NCBI GenBank assembly: GCA_028641055.1
Contig: CM054060.1
Location: 59,247,852 to 59,311,851 of the forward strand
Direction of reading: 5' to 3'
DNA from: Alopecurus myosuroides
Taxonomy: Eukaryota; Streptophyta; Magnoliopsida; Poales; Poaceae
Length of the DNA: 64,000 nt
Positions 33,260 to 44,039 of the stretch are shown here, piece by piece. Both the position numbers and the translations under genes were made by a program. The notes below the pieces were generated by a model. The model saw nothing but the letters and a program-made list of their open reading frames with translations. It made no database searches and was not told where the DNA came from. Every line of letters begins with the position of its first letter. The first letter of the stretch is position 1.

Positions 33260-34629
33260 GGAGAGAAGAAAAACTCCCGGGTCGCTCCCTCCCGAGCGGC
33301 TCCAGAGGAGAAACCCTAGAAGAAAAACAACCCAGATCGTGATATCCTACGGCCGCTGCCGTCGCAGGCCGACGGCGGTGGCGGAGCCCTGCTCGTCGAA
33401 GGCGAAGGGCATGGTGGGCGCTTCGGATGAGGTCTCTGTGGGAAGGGCAGCGGCGCTCATTCCAGGCCCGGGGCAGGGAGGCAGTCGGTGGCGGCGGGGC
33501 TGTCTTCGGGGGGCGGCGCGGTCGTTGCTGCATCGGCTCTTGGGGCAGGCTGTTGAGGGCCTCCCGACGGCGTGGTGAGAAGGAGGCGGTGGGGTGCTAC
33601 GGCTGCATCCTCGACCTGGTGTTGACGGCCAGGTGTGATGCGGCCGATCTCAACATTGCTAGTTCGATCGGTTCCATTGGGCTCCGATCTGGTCAGTTGG
33701 ATTCAGCCAGAACCAGCGATGAGGTGGTCTGGCTGTGGTTTTTTCCACGTCGGTGACCTAAAACTGTGTCTTTGGTTGACCATCCCCTACTCTGCCGTTT
33801 CGCTGGAGTGTTCTTGCTGTCGTTCCTGCCGGAAGTGGTCTCGCAGCGTCGTGGCCTGCGAGGTTTCAGAATAATGGCGGTGGTCCTAGGGTTACTCTAG
33901 CGCCAAGACGAAGAACTGCCGCGCGCCCGTCCTCTTTGATCTGGCCAGAGTGTCGGGTACCGGAAGGCTCCGCCGGCGATCTCCCATCGGCGTAATGCCT
34001 AGAGATTGCTGAATCGGATGGTATTCGGTCGTGCCGGAAAAACGGCGCGAAGCTCTACTCGGTTGCCATTATGGGCAAATCCATGGTGAATTCAGAGGGA
34101 GAATGTCATGGAAGCTAGATTGGAGGACTGGCAATGGTGTTCGGAACCTTTGCGTGGATGAGGAACTGGCTCAGAGTTTCAGAAATTGTGGCAGCAATAT
34201 GTAAGCGGGGGCGACAACACATGTGAAGTTCAAAGTCCTACATTTTAGGGTGAAAATCCAAGGTCTGGCCTTAATTAATTGTGTCTGGCAATGGTCTTTT
34301 TAAAGACATTGTTTTGAGAGAGGGGACTATCTTCAGGGTGAAAACCCAAGATCTACAATCGGGCGATACAGCACTAGTGCAGTGTTTCCTTCCTTGAGAC
34401 ATCGCTCTTTGGAGACCTTGGACGTCAGGTGTTGTCCGTGTGGTGGTTGTACTGCTGCTGGAAGGACTGGACCTCTATAGCGGGACTTTTTCTTTTTTTA
34501 GTTTCTTCTTTTACCTTTTTTGGCTATGTGTGTCCGTAATCCCATCTGGGTTTTGAGTTGGTGCAGAGGCCGGGTGTAATTGGTATCTCTTTGATATTAA
34601 TATATCTCCCTTTATCTATAAAAAAATAG
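33260..34629 (+). mobile_element. Non-LTR retroelement without ORF, 9-bp target duplication
   Basis: AAACTAGTT flanks the element at 33251-33259 and 34630-34638. The 5' end is GC-rich (CTCCCGGGTCGCTCCCTCCC) and the 3' end is T-rich, ending in an A-run (34619-34627) after GATATTAATATATCTCCC. Both are like grass LINE leaders and tails. At 1370 bp it has no endonuclease or RT motif in any frame. It is therefore a non-autonomous LINE derivative or an internally deleted LINE, mobilised in trans. Confidence 0.75.
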
Positions 34630-34739
34630 AAACTAGTTTAAAGAATTCTTTTGGGTTTCTACAGTTTTGACTTATTTGTTGTGCTCAGTTGTGAGATGTT
34701 TGCAATGCCTTTGAATTCGACCAAGTCATCACAAGTAGG

Positions 34740-35200
34740 AGACCAAATTCGTCGGATCATCCAAAATAGTAATTTCTATGTATCTTCATGGATTATATCC
34801 AATAAAATTCTAATATGTAACTCGTACATCGGCACAAATCATATAAACTCCACCATCCATGTTTTCTTTCATATACATGTTAATTTATATCATCATTTCA
34901 CTATCATTTCAACTATAAGTCGACAATTGTCGTTAGGAAGGTGGCTTCAGACTGATTGATGCATTTCTTTGTAAGATTTTGATGAATAATATAACAAAAC
35001 AAACGGTGTGCATCATTTTGATGTGGATGTTGGGTGTTTTAACCACTATTTTAGAAGGCAAAAAGGTGTGCAACAGCCCTAGCTCCAACGACTCCGGCTA
35101 TGCTTGCACCAATAAGAATTCTTTTTTTGTGGTGATTTTCTGTTTTATAAATGAAAACAAGTTAATTCTCTACCCTTGTCAAAAAAAATAGCAATAAATA
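34740..35200 (+). repeat. Segmental duplication block B3/B4
   Basis: 34770-34870 (AATTTCTATGTATCTTCATGG, CTCGTACAT) matches 49755-49860 and 50455-50560. 35065-35200 (CTCCAACGACTCCGGC|TATGCTTGCACCA) matches 51075-51420. At 35097-35100 the sequence preserves the empty target of the Stowaway found at 51094-51325. Confidence 0.75.
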
Positions 35201-35269
35201 ACCTCTTCTTAGAGAAACATACGTTCTAAACCATTTTTTTAACACCCTATGTCACGGTTTCGATCTTTC

Positions 35270-35575
35270 ACTGGTCAACTTCGTTCAACTGTTGTGCTGA
35301 GTTGGCTTGCTCTAGGGAGCGCTGACCCGTGGTCGTGGATAAGCACAATGCTATGAATCAATGCACATGCATGAAGATTTTCCGACGGTCATCAATAAAT
35401 TTAGTTCAGGTCCGGTATAGGAGCAGCGACAGCTGCGTCGACGGCTCGACCTTGCGCTAGTAGTGGTCGTTAGGTGGTTCCGGAACCTAGATATAATGTT
35501 TTATTATATTTGGACAGTTTTGTACTTATGGGAACCTTTATAATAGATATGGCTCTTTCTTGCAAAATAAAAATC
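35270..35575 (+). mobile_element. Probable LINE 3'-end fragment
   Basis: GGTGGTTCCGGAACCTAGA, then a T-rich segment and ATAGATATGGCTCTTTCTTGC before an A-run, look like grass LINE 3' UTRs. There is no coding part and no target duplication was found. Confidence 0.4.
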
Positions 35576-35605
35576 CTCGATAAAAATTCCCTAGTTATTC
35601 GATCA

Positions 35606-35660
35606 TTATAATTTATGTAAGTTAACCTCTATAATTTATATAAGTTAACCTCTATAACTT
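35606..35660 (+). repeat. 24-bp tandem repeat, about 2.3 copies
   Basis: TATAATTTATGTAAGTTAACCTC is repeated head to tail. Another copy lies at about 35800-35825. A phrase like TTTGTACTTATG-GAACCTTTATAATAGATAT occurs at about 35519 and 35728. Confidence 0.85.
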
Positions 35661-36260
35661 ATGTAAATTTTAGCCGTCCATAAAATATTATACGTACATG
35701 TGTAGTATGTACTTATGTGTTGTTTGTACTTATGTGAACCTTTATAATAGATATAACTCCGGTATAACCAACAACACATCCAAAAAAAACATCTATAATA
35801 TTTATATAAGTTAACCTCTATAATTATAATTTAATGTTTGCAAACTGCACATGCAGCAACAACTCCTATTAGCTTTATCTGTATGACAATGCGTGTATGG
35901 GTTCTATTTTTTTTAACAAAATGCATGCAATCTTAGTGTTTGTAAGCTTCACATGGAGAATGTCCATGTCATTAGAAAACCCTTGTCATCTCATTATCAT
36001 GCATGCACAAGTTTTTTTTTTTTTTCAAAGTGCATGGAAATCGGTTGATATTAATTTTTGCATGTATGAAATAGTATTTTATTCTTCTTGCTTTTGCATA
36101 TATCGAGATCTTGTTTCATTTCCATCGCAACGCGTCCAATTTTTTTATTAAGGAGGTTGTGCGGAAAAAGGGCCAGAACTATGTAACAGATACCATCCGA
36201 CTTTATAAAAAATAAATTCGGTCAATAAACTGCAGAATATATATAATACAACTAAAAATA
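35661..36260. other. AT-rich spacer
   Basis: No gene or classified repeat is supported here. The 84-residue frame at 35897-36151 is low-complexity and unrecognised. Confidence 0.5.
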
Positions 36261-36424
36261 ATCTAAATTCCGTCCACTTTTATAAGCCATAATACTTACC
36301 ATTTGAATTTTAACCACACACATAGTAAAATGAGTGAATCCATGTATAAAATGAGTCTAGATGCACTCATTTTAAAATGTAGGTAGCCAAAATTAAAATG
36401 TCTTATAAAAGTAAATGGAGGGAG
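36261..36424. mobile_element. Stowaway-like MITE
   Basis: The right end is CTTATAAAAGTAAATGGAGGGAG followed by TA. The left end TTCCGTCCACTTTTATAAG is complementary to it. It is about 164 bp and non-coding. Confidence 0.8.
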
Positions 36425-36529
36425 TAGAATGTTACATCTAGAACCTTCTACTTTTTTTTTCTTTTTGAGAATCACTTAGACCTTCTACTGAATCTCCGGC
36501 GAAAAACTACATAAAATCGAATTTGAGAC

Positions 36530-38330
36530 TGTAACATCCCACTGTTTGGGAAGTTATAAGGATCAAAATATAAAGTGTGCATTTGCAAAACATGCATCTA
36601 AAAATACGGGAAATTTTGGCGCGAAAGTTTAAACGAAGCAAAATGAGCAATGTTTCACTTGACATGATGAATTAGGTCTAGATCATCTGATCAAGAGTAT
36701 ATTTGGAGTGATCTTAATAACTATGTATATCTACAAACCAAATCATTTGATAAAACAAACCATAATTTGTTATGACCATCTGATTATCCTAGTCGAGCCC
36801 CGCTTGCTGGGAAGACCGGGAACCGCGGAATCGCGTCATCACCTTCATCTCCGGCCGCCAGCCAATCTCCACCGCCGCCGTCCCTGTAGACCTCGTTGTT
36901 CTTCACCGACCTCACCATCGCAATCCTCGTGAGTTCGTGCACCTCCCAGTGCTCTCTATTGGATTTTCCGTGCTTGAATTCGTGGAGCCACTTTGTGTCG
37001 TCGTTCTCCGCTGCGCCGGTGGACGACAGCGGGTCCCCGGTGACCATTTGGTCATTCCAGCACCACCAAGAGGTTCCACGCAACCTGCTCTAGCTCACCG
37101 AACCCACCGATCGAACCAATTTGAACCAAATCGCTAGATTAGAGATTAAAAGAAGAAATCCCCTCCGGGCTGACATCACCATGACGTGAGCATGACGTCA
37201 TGGGATTTTTTTTCTTTTTTATTTTAATTTTTTATTTAAAAATCGTATATGACAGGTGGGACCCACCTGTCAATATAAATAATGGCAGAAAATAAATAAA
37301 CTTAATAATTTAATAACTTTTAATCCAATAATCCGAAAAATACAAATAAAATATGAAAATGATTAGAAAAATAAAATCTAAATGTTTATAAACTTTTCAA
37401 AAAAATGTTTGATAAAGTTTAAAAATAAATACTTTTGAATTTAAATTAATTCATTTAAAAATAAGAAAAATAATAAATAATTCAAAAAGTCAGAAAAATA
37501 CAAGTCATATACCAAATTACTCAAAATGAAAAATGCAACTCATCTATGACATTTTCAATGTCATTTGAACAATTTTTCATGTGTTTAATATTTTGCCTAC
37601 TCTTTTAATTCATTTCAATTAAGAAATTAATAACTTATACAAATATTTTCAGAAAGTTTCTAATGTCATACCCAATTAAAGAGAATAGAATTTCCAATTC
37701 AAATATGTAAAACATAAAAAAATTGTTTAACTTATAAACTTATTTCTAAAAGTATAATGAGATTCTATCATGTTCCATTATTAACTACTTCATCATTATT
37801 TCCCTTATTAATAAAACCTCATATTTTCACACTCCTAAACTCTCATGAAAAGTCAGTAACAAATTAAAAGATGATAGTGTTGATTGTATTTTGTACTCAC
37901 TCCAATTCCTTTGTCTTAGCTCTACACTTTTCAACCAGAAAATATGTTTGTTATCTTTTAAAAGTTGTTTTCAATGTGCTATTGTTTTCTTGCCTAACCA
38001 TGTGATAACTACTCATAACTTAAACATGATAAGAATTGTTTGTTAAATAAAAGTGAAACACATGTAAATCAAAAATAAGTGAACAACATCATCATCACAA
38101 GTAATGAAACAACTCTAAGTCACCTAAAACATGTGTGATTAAGTTATCATATCAAACATAACTTACACTTGTAAGCTGGGGGTGTTTTCGAGGGTATTTC
38201 GCAATGCAAGTAAATGCTAGATCTATAGAAAAGTCTTACAGAGAATTCTTACGGAATTAGTAAGGCAAATCAGAGGGTAGGCCCGAGGGTGAAATTCACG
38301 GGGCCAGTTTTAAGGGTGGAAACAAATCAA
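36530..38330 (+). repeat. Gypsy LTR fragment (5' part)
   Basis: It starts TGTAACATCCC, the same first 11 bases as the LARD LTR at 55050. It then shows a similar order of composition: an AT-rich lead, a GC-rich leader-like stretch (36785-37130), two TGACG motifs 11 bp apart (37182, 37193), then a long AT-rich part. The right end and any internal domain are not recognised, so length and completeness are uncertain. It is a different family from the LARD at 55050 because the bodies do not align by eye. Confidence 0.55.
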
Positions 38331-38365
38331 AAGACAACACGTATGTCCGTAAAGTTTGTTTGTAA

Positions 38366-38935
38366 GAGCATCTCTAAGAGGCACTGCAAAATCTAAACGC
38401 GCAAACACCGGATGCAGATTACTGAAAACCAGTTTGCAGGCCGAGTTTAGTCGCGCAGATAAGATACTGCAATTGAAACTGCAAATTCATATTTTCAAAC
38501 TACGCGGGAGTTTCATCTCCCAGTTCAACATTTACATAGAGGTAGATGACGACGGCTTTGCCCATGTCGCGCGCCTTGGAGGCCTCCTGCTCGCAGTGGA
38601 GGCGGTCCTGCTCGAACAGCAGCTAGTCGATGTCGACCTCACGGCGGAGACGCTTGGCGACGTCTTGGCACTCCTCCTTGGAGCGTGCCGCCACCGCGCA
38701 GGTCACCGTGGCGAGGACCTCGTCGGGACGAAGTCCTCGCGGGTCACCGAGCCCTCAAACGTGGCCGGATTGTAGACCTCGAAGCCACCCTCGTCGACGG
38801 CGACCTCGCGCGCCTACGCCGGAGTTTGCGGCGACGATCCCGAGTAGGAGACGGTTCGACTGTCGGAGGAGCTCCCCTCCGGGAACTGTGGAGGTGCCAC
38901 GGGAGGCGCGGGTGGCGCATGGGCCGGCTCAAGCA
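38366..38935 (-). mobile_element. Mutator-like terminus with captured or element coding remnant
   Basis: GAGCATCTCTAAGAGGC at 38366 matches the usual start of grass class II elements of Mutator type. A decayed coding stretch follows on the minus strand. The opposite terminus was not found, so the boundary at 38935 is only where recognisable coding ends. Confidence 0.4.
38514..38932 (-). pseudogene. Decayed protein-coding fragment, unknown product
   Basis: On the minus strand a protein-like sequence can be followed through two frames. One part reads REVAVDEGGFEVYNPATFEG then SVTREDFV. After a one-base shift it continues DEVLATVTCAVAARSKEEC and RLRREVDID, then a stop, and EQDRLHCEQEASKARDMGKA. 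The composition (charged, helical, coiled-coil-like) and low stop density support former coding. Two stops and at least one frameshift mean it is not functional. I do not recognise the family. It may belong to a transposon-associated or captured gene. Confidence 0.5.
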
Positions 38936-39364
38936 TTTCGAAGGCCCAGGGCGAACTTTACCAATGGGCCCAACGGTGAAAAAAAATCTATCCATATATG
39001 AATAGACACATATATTATAAAGTCATAACAAATGGTATATTTTTGGTAATAATCAAATATCTGATATTTTTTTCCCTTTGTTCCAAATCAAGTATAATAT
39101 AAGCTACAAGTCAACACACAGAAAAATAGAAATAACATGCTAGCAAATCTCCAATAATCATCCGAAACAAGGGAAGTGGTCGGCGTCGAGAAATGTGGGG
39201 AATTGCGGCTAGGGTTCGGCGGCGAAGAGAAGGGTTTCGGGCTGCATTTCGGCGTCCAAACCGATTAAATAGGGTCTGCACTTGGACAATTGCGGAGGCC
39301 GGGCCTAGGTAGCACACATTTGCCGATCCAAAAGAGTCATTCTGGGCCCATAAACAGCAGCTCT
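38936..39364. other. Unassigned spacer left of duplicated block C1
   Basis: This is mixed AT-rich sequence with a GC-rich end (39180-39300). No feature is supported. Confidence 0.5.
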
Positions 39365-40240
39365 TGGCGACTTCCACGCGAAGCCTGTCGCTTTTCTCAT
39401 CTCGTCTTTGCCAAAGAATTTGTAGGGATCTGCAAACACTACTCAATCTCACCTCTCTTTGCCAGAAAGAAGTCGACATATCCCATGGCGTGCCAATGCC
39501 GGCATGCATGCATGTCTGTGGGGGTAAAAAAAAGTACGGTTAGATTTGGACCGCAGGGAGCAAGGAACCAAGCAGGTCCAGACTCCGAAGTCGAGCTTTG
39601 GACACCTGTGGATCGTGTTACTCTCGTCTTGCGCCGTTCTTTGTCAGTCTCCGACTGGATACGTCCTCAGGTTTGAATCTTCGCACCGAAGCACCTCCCG
39701 GTTTCCTCTGGCCATGGCAACTCGATCGGGTCCACGATGCTTCATCCTTGAGCGCCAGTGTCCAAGCTTTGCACGTGGCAGGCAGGTAATTCAGATTCCA
39801 CTGGCCCGGTCTGCAGACTGAACGGTTTGGTTTGCAGGTCACCGTGAGCTCAACTCCGTGTGTGTGAATTTCACCGCCACTGCCACAATTTCACCATGCG
39901 AACCGCGCGCGCTGCTGATCGCCAGCAGCAGCCGCGGTGGCAACGTACGTGCATGCGCGATCGTACTGCTCCCGCATGCATGGATCGCCTTTTGGCGTCA
40001 ATGCGGAGCTCGATCGCGCTGCATGCAGTTGACCAATGTGCAGTGCAGTTGCAAGAAGAATTACGTATATAGCACGGCAGTAAATTTCGATCGAGGTCGA
40101 AAAGGTAACGAGGATGACGCTCGTGTGCCGTGCAGCGTGCCCTGTTGGGTGGTGATCCGGCGATTGATGATGCATGCCGTGGTGTGGAATGTAGAGACTC
40201 CATGTAGTACCATATGGCGATGCGATTTGACCATCACTTA
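39365..40240 (+). repeat. Segmental duplication block C1
   Basis: This is the partner of 30890-31640. Small insertions make it about 120 bp longer. No reading frame is shared with the partner. Confidence 0.9.
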
Positions 40241-41039
40241 ATTAGAGAAAAGGTGACATTGATTAAGATGGTACGAGTACTATGACTGAACGAATAACAC
40301 AAGTTCAGCATTGTACGACCGTAGTGGTATGGAACGTCTAAATAACTCAAGTTTACACTACTAGTGTCTGTTGGTGGTGATGGCAAGAACTAGAGGCTTT
40401 TGGCTGGTGTCATGTAGTGCGACGACTGTGCCGAGCGTCCGAAAAGCCGCGGGTTCTAATGCTTGTGCCAAAAGGACCTACCGGTGAAAATTGCAATAAT
40501 CCCTCCGCCCCAATGCATGTGTCATCCTCAATTTTTTCGTGTTTCGCGATCTAAATTTGACCAATAATATATGTATCCTTTGTTACCAAAAATTAGGTCG
40601 TCAAAAACCTTATTCGAGTATGAATTCCTTGGTATAACTTTCATGACATATAATCCATATTTCAGTGGTCAAATTTAGACAATGAAAAACGCGTGCGACA
40701 ACTATATTCGGACGGAACCAGTAGTTTCATACCAGGATCTACGAAAACCTTGGTAAAAGAACCATAATGTTTTAGCTCACGGGAGCATCTAGTCCCATTA
40801 CGAAAAATGCATTTTAAAAGCGTTAAAAGTTTCTGATGCTTCTTTGAAGTGTACATCCCAATGTTTGCATGTTAACACGCAAAGTTTGTGCGTAAGCATA
40901 AAATATGTACGGATGTACGTCTAAATTTATTTTCACTGTTTTTTTTTTTTGACATTTTGAAATGTGCTTTTACACGAGAGGAGCATCTAGCCCCGCGAGT
41001 TAAAGTGGGTTTTTTTGCCACCAATTGAGCACTATACTA
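40241..41039. other. Insert between duplication blocks, holding MITEs
   Basis: This has no counterpart between B1 and B2. It contains the Stowaway element at 40499-40721 and otherwise unrecognised non-coding DNA. Confidence 0.5.
40499..40721. mobile_element. Stowaway-like MITE (223 bp)
   Basis: The left end (ATCCCTCCGCCCCAATGCATGTGTC) and the right end (GCGACAACTATATTCGGACGGAACCAG) are imperfect inverted repeats, with TA on both sides (40497-40498, 40722-40723). Confidence 0.75.
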
Positions 41040-41130
41040 CTACATCCTATCCTAAATAAGTGACGGAGGAATAGTACAAGAGTTACATGCTCCTTCACAT
41101 TTCACGACAGTTATTACGGATCGGAGGAAG
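41040..41130. mobile_element. Stowaway-like MITE (91 bp)
   Basis: CTACATCCTATCCTAAATAAGTG pairs with CAGTTATTACGGATCGGAGGAAG, with TA on both sides. It ends 26 bp before the inferred start of the LINE. Confidence 0.75.
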
Positions 41131-41282
41131 TAAACATATATCATATCCGCTTCCCCAGATGCAAACGTACGTGTTAGGTAGATGGAGCCCTTGGATGTCA
41201 TGCCAGCTAGCTGATCCTGGAGTGTTCTCTGGACGCGTTGCATGCAGCCTGGTAGCTTCCACTGATCAGCTAACTGATCAGG

Positions 41283-44039
41283 ATGGCGTTGGCGACCCCG
41301 AGAGGCGATGGCGTTGGCGCCTGGCTGTTGAGCCCATGCGACACCACTTCGCGGTGGGTCACGACGTTTTCCCCGTCGACCTCGCCGGCGATCGAGGGGA
41401 CCTCACCGCTCATCGGGACCCTCGTGTTCCGCCATGGTGCGGGAAGGATCCTATTGCTCGATGCGGACGAGAGGATCATCGACGCGCGATTTCTACTGGA
41501 GGGCGAGCAGGTGGAGGAAGGGGCCGAGTTCATCCTTCCAGGCCATCGGTTGCGGATCGATCGACCCCTGTTCCCGCCGATGAAGCTGAGCTCGCCGTCG
41601 GAGTTTTTGCCTCAGTTCCCGCCGAGGCCTGGGGAGTTAGGTTTAGGTGGGGCGGTACCGAGCCCACCTAGCCCATATCATACAGTGCCGGGCCTCCAGG
41701 AGGGAGCGGAGGAGACCACGGGTATATCTACGGAAAAATCCCCAATCGAGGAGATTGACTACCTCTTCTCGCACCTCTGGATTGCATCTAGGGTTTCGCT
41801 GCCACCATATCCACCGGAATCGCATCGTTGGTGGGAGGGCAAGGCGGGAGGAGACTCGAGATCCTTCGCTCAAGTCGCGGCGGCTCCACCTCGACGACCT
41901 TCTGCGACCGTGGGAGATAGAGGAGGACGTTTCGCGGGGCGGCGCGGAGGTGGGGGAGGTACTGCAGGGGGCAGCAGGGGCGGCGGCAACAGCGACCGCC
42001 CCCCCGCGGGCTCGCAGGCCAGGAATCTGGTGTGGCATAGGGAGGGACAAGGCGCCTCCAGCGGGACCAACTCTGCTGGATCTGACCGCTGGGAAGCAGC
42101 GGCGGCCAAGGAAGCCGGCAAGGCTCCCGCCGTGGGCCGTCATCCTCCTACTTCTGCTGTCGCCACGGCTGGGGCGAGTTCTTCGTCGGAGTCCGGTAAC
42201 CCTATCTGCCTCAACTGCAACATCTCGGGCCATTTCACTGCTCGATGCCCCACAACTCGTTGTGAAAGATGCGGCAAGCTGGGGCATGTATCTCAGATTT
42301 GCCAGGCAGTGCTGCCTTGGGAGTGTATCGCTGCTATGTGTGGATTTCAAGCGCCAGGTCAAGGTTTCTGTTATTTTCCTGATTCGTCCACTGCTAAGCA
42401 AGTCAAGGAAAGATCCTCTAGTCTGGTCATTTCTGTTCTTGAGGGAGATCCCACTTCGAGAGAGATTGAGATGGAATTCAACGACTACCTCAATTCCAGT
42501 TGGAGATGCACGGCTCGATCCATTGGTTCCAAGCAATTTGTGATGAGATTTCCTAACTCCAAGGAGGTGGAGAGAGCTTGTTACTGGGGCAGGCGCATGG
42601 AGATGAAAAGATGCAACGCCGTGCTGGGCTTGGCTCCCTGGTCAGCTGAAGTGGGTGCTAAAGGAGCAATGCACAAAGCCTGGGTCAAAGTTAGAAACAT
42701 ACCGATAGAAAAGAGGTGCGAAGCGCACGCGGCATATGCAGGTTCTTTGGTTGGGGTTACTCTGGAAGTGGATTTGGCAACCCTCCACAAACCAGAGTAC
42801 TGCAGGATCCTTTTGGGATGTCGTGATCTTTCTAGGCTTCCAGAAATGGCAGAAGGAGTCTTGGGGGATTATTTTTATGATTTCCTGTATGAAATTGACA
42901 CTGTGTTGGTGCAAGGGCCACCTGTTGTGCGATCTTCGATTCCTGTGTATAATTCTTCTGCGCCCCCATCTCCTAAAAGGGCCAGGAATGATTACCTGAC
43001 TGCTAATTCTGCTGCCTCATCTGAAGGACAAACCATGAACACTAGCCAGTCGGTGGGCACAGGGTTTGGGCGATCTTATCAGCTGCCTTTGACAACTGTG
43101 GTTGAGGAGGAATCTGAGGAAGATACTGATGTGGACAATGAGTTGCTAATTGATACAATGACTCGTGAACATAATGATAAAGGAAAAGAGAAACAAACTG
43201 AGCAGGTGATTGTTACCTCCACTGTTGTCAGTGAAGTGCAGTCCCCTTCCTGCAACATGGTGCAAAATCTAGCTGGTTCTCATGTTCAGCCTCCTTTTAC
43301 TCCTGTGGTTGATAAAGAAGTGGTGTCTCCTGGTGATGGTAATGTGGGCAAAGCGTTGGTGTCTTATGTGGAAGTGGTGCAAGGTAATCATAGTGGTGAG
43401 GGTCTTGTTGTTACAGAGGTGGAAGGGGAGGTGTCTCCTGTAGCTAATGATAGACAGGATTACACTGTGCATTCTCCTTCTTCTGGTGATTCTGTGGTGG
43501 AGGTGGAAGAACAGGTGGAGGTGAGAGAGCCTGCTGCTAGGAATATGGGGGGGAAGATGGATCATGTGCTTCATCGTGCTGCTGTCCACTCAAGAAAAAG
43601 GAACTTGGAAAGTGAGTCCTCTCAAAACTCTTCTGTGAATTCTTTTGCTGTATTATCCAATATGGAAATTATGTCTCGTGCTTCTCTTATGGGTGTGGAT
43701 ATTCCTTCTGATGATTTCGAGAAAATTGATTTACTTAGAGAACTTGAGAATGCTAGGAACAATTTGTCTGATAAAATGCCTAGTATTGATAATACTCCTC
43801 TTGTAGCTGTTCATAATGGGGGAGAGAGGACACCTCTTTGCTTAACCTGGCTAAATGATGAGGATCTGGATGAATCTTTCACTGTAGTCCAGTCTAGGAA
43901 AAGCAGGAAAAAAAACAGGAAAATTAATGTGGTTGTGGCTAGGCCTACAACTAGAAGTCAAAATAATAAAGACATGGCTGCCATGGCTCCTGGCAGGCCT
44001 GTTAGGAATAAAAGTGTCCCTGCTAAATTTAAATCATGA
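41283..44039 (+). CDS. LINE ORF1 protein, RNA-binding with two CCHC zinc knuckles
   Basis: This 918-residue frame is expected to bind element RNA and form the particle used for target-primed reverse transcription. Visible features, in order, are an N-terminal region of unknown fold (1-110), a Gly/Arg/Ser-rich stretch (about 205-305) and two CCHC knuckles, C-x2-C-x4-H-x4-C at residues 309-322 and 327-340. A globular region at about 345-540 follows (a WRCTARSIGSKQFVMRF strand then WVKVRNIPIE) that resembles the DUF4283/RRM-like part of plant LINE ORF1 proteins. The long C-terminal tail is acidic and Ser-rich. The start ATGGCG has A at -3 and G at +4, a good plant context. An upstream ATG at 41159 opens an overlapping frame. 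The stop overlaps the ORF2 start (ATGA). At 918 residues it is on the long side for this family. Confidence 0.9.
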   Translation: MALATPRGDGVGAWLLSPCDTTSRWVTTFSPSTSPAIEGTSPLIGTLVFRHGAGRILLLDADERIIDARFLLEGEQVEEGAEFILPGHRLRIDRPLFPPMKLSSPSEFLPQFPPRPGELGLGGAVPSPPSPYHTVPGLQEGAEETTGISTEKSPIEEIDYLFSHLWIASRVSLPPYPPESHRWWEGKAGGDSRSFAQVAAAPPRRPSATVGDRGGRFAGRRGGGGGTAGGSRGGGNSDRPPAGSQARNLVWHREGQGASSGTNSAGSDRWEAAAAKEAGKAPAVGRHPPTSAVATAGASSSSESGNPICLNCNISGHFTARCPTTRCERCGKLGHVSQICQAVLPWECIAAMCGFQAPGQGFCYFPDSSTAKQVKERSSSLVISVLEGDPTSREIEMEFNDYLNSSWRCTARSIGSKQFVMRFPNSKEVERACYWGRRMEMKRCNAVLGLAPWSAEVGAKGAMHKAWVKVRNIPIEKRCEAHAAYAGSLVGVTLEVDLATLHKPEYCRILLGCRDLSRLPEMAEGVLGDYFYDFLYEIDTVLVQGPPVVRSSIPVYNSSAPPSPKRARNDYLTANSAASSEGQTMNTSQSVGTGFGRSYQLPLTTVVEEESEEDTDVDNELLIDTMTREHNDKGKEKQTEQVIVTSTVVSEVQSPSCNMVQNLAGSHVQPPFTPVVDKEVVSPGDGNVGKALVSYVEVVQGNHSGEGLVVTEVEGEVSPVANDRQDYTVHSPSSGDSVVEVEEQVEVREPAARNMGGKMDHVLHRAAVHSRKRNLESESSQNSSVNSFAVLSNMEIMSRASLMGVDIPSDDFEKIDLLRELENARNNLSDKMPSIDNTPLVAVHNGGERTPLCLTWLNDEDLDESFTVVQSRKSRKKNRKINVVVARPTTRSQNNKDMAAMAPGRPVRNKSVPAKFKS

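Noticed and set aside
41643..42543. Frames of about 298 residues on both strands
   Set aside because: They overlap LINE ORF1 in GC-rich DNA and have Arg/Pro/Ser-rich shadow composition. ORF1 itself carries the zinc knuckles.
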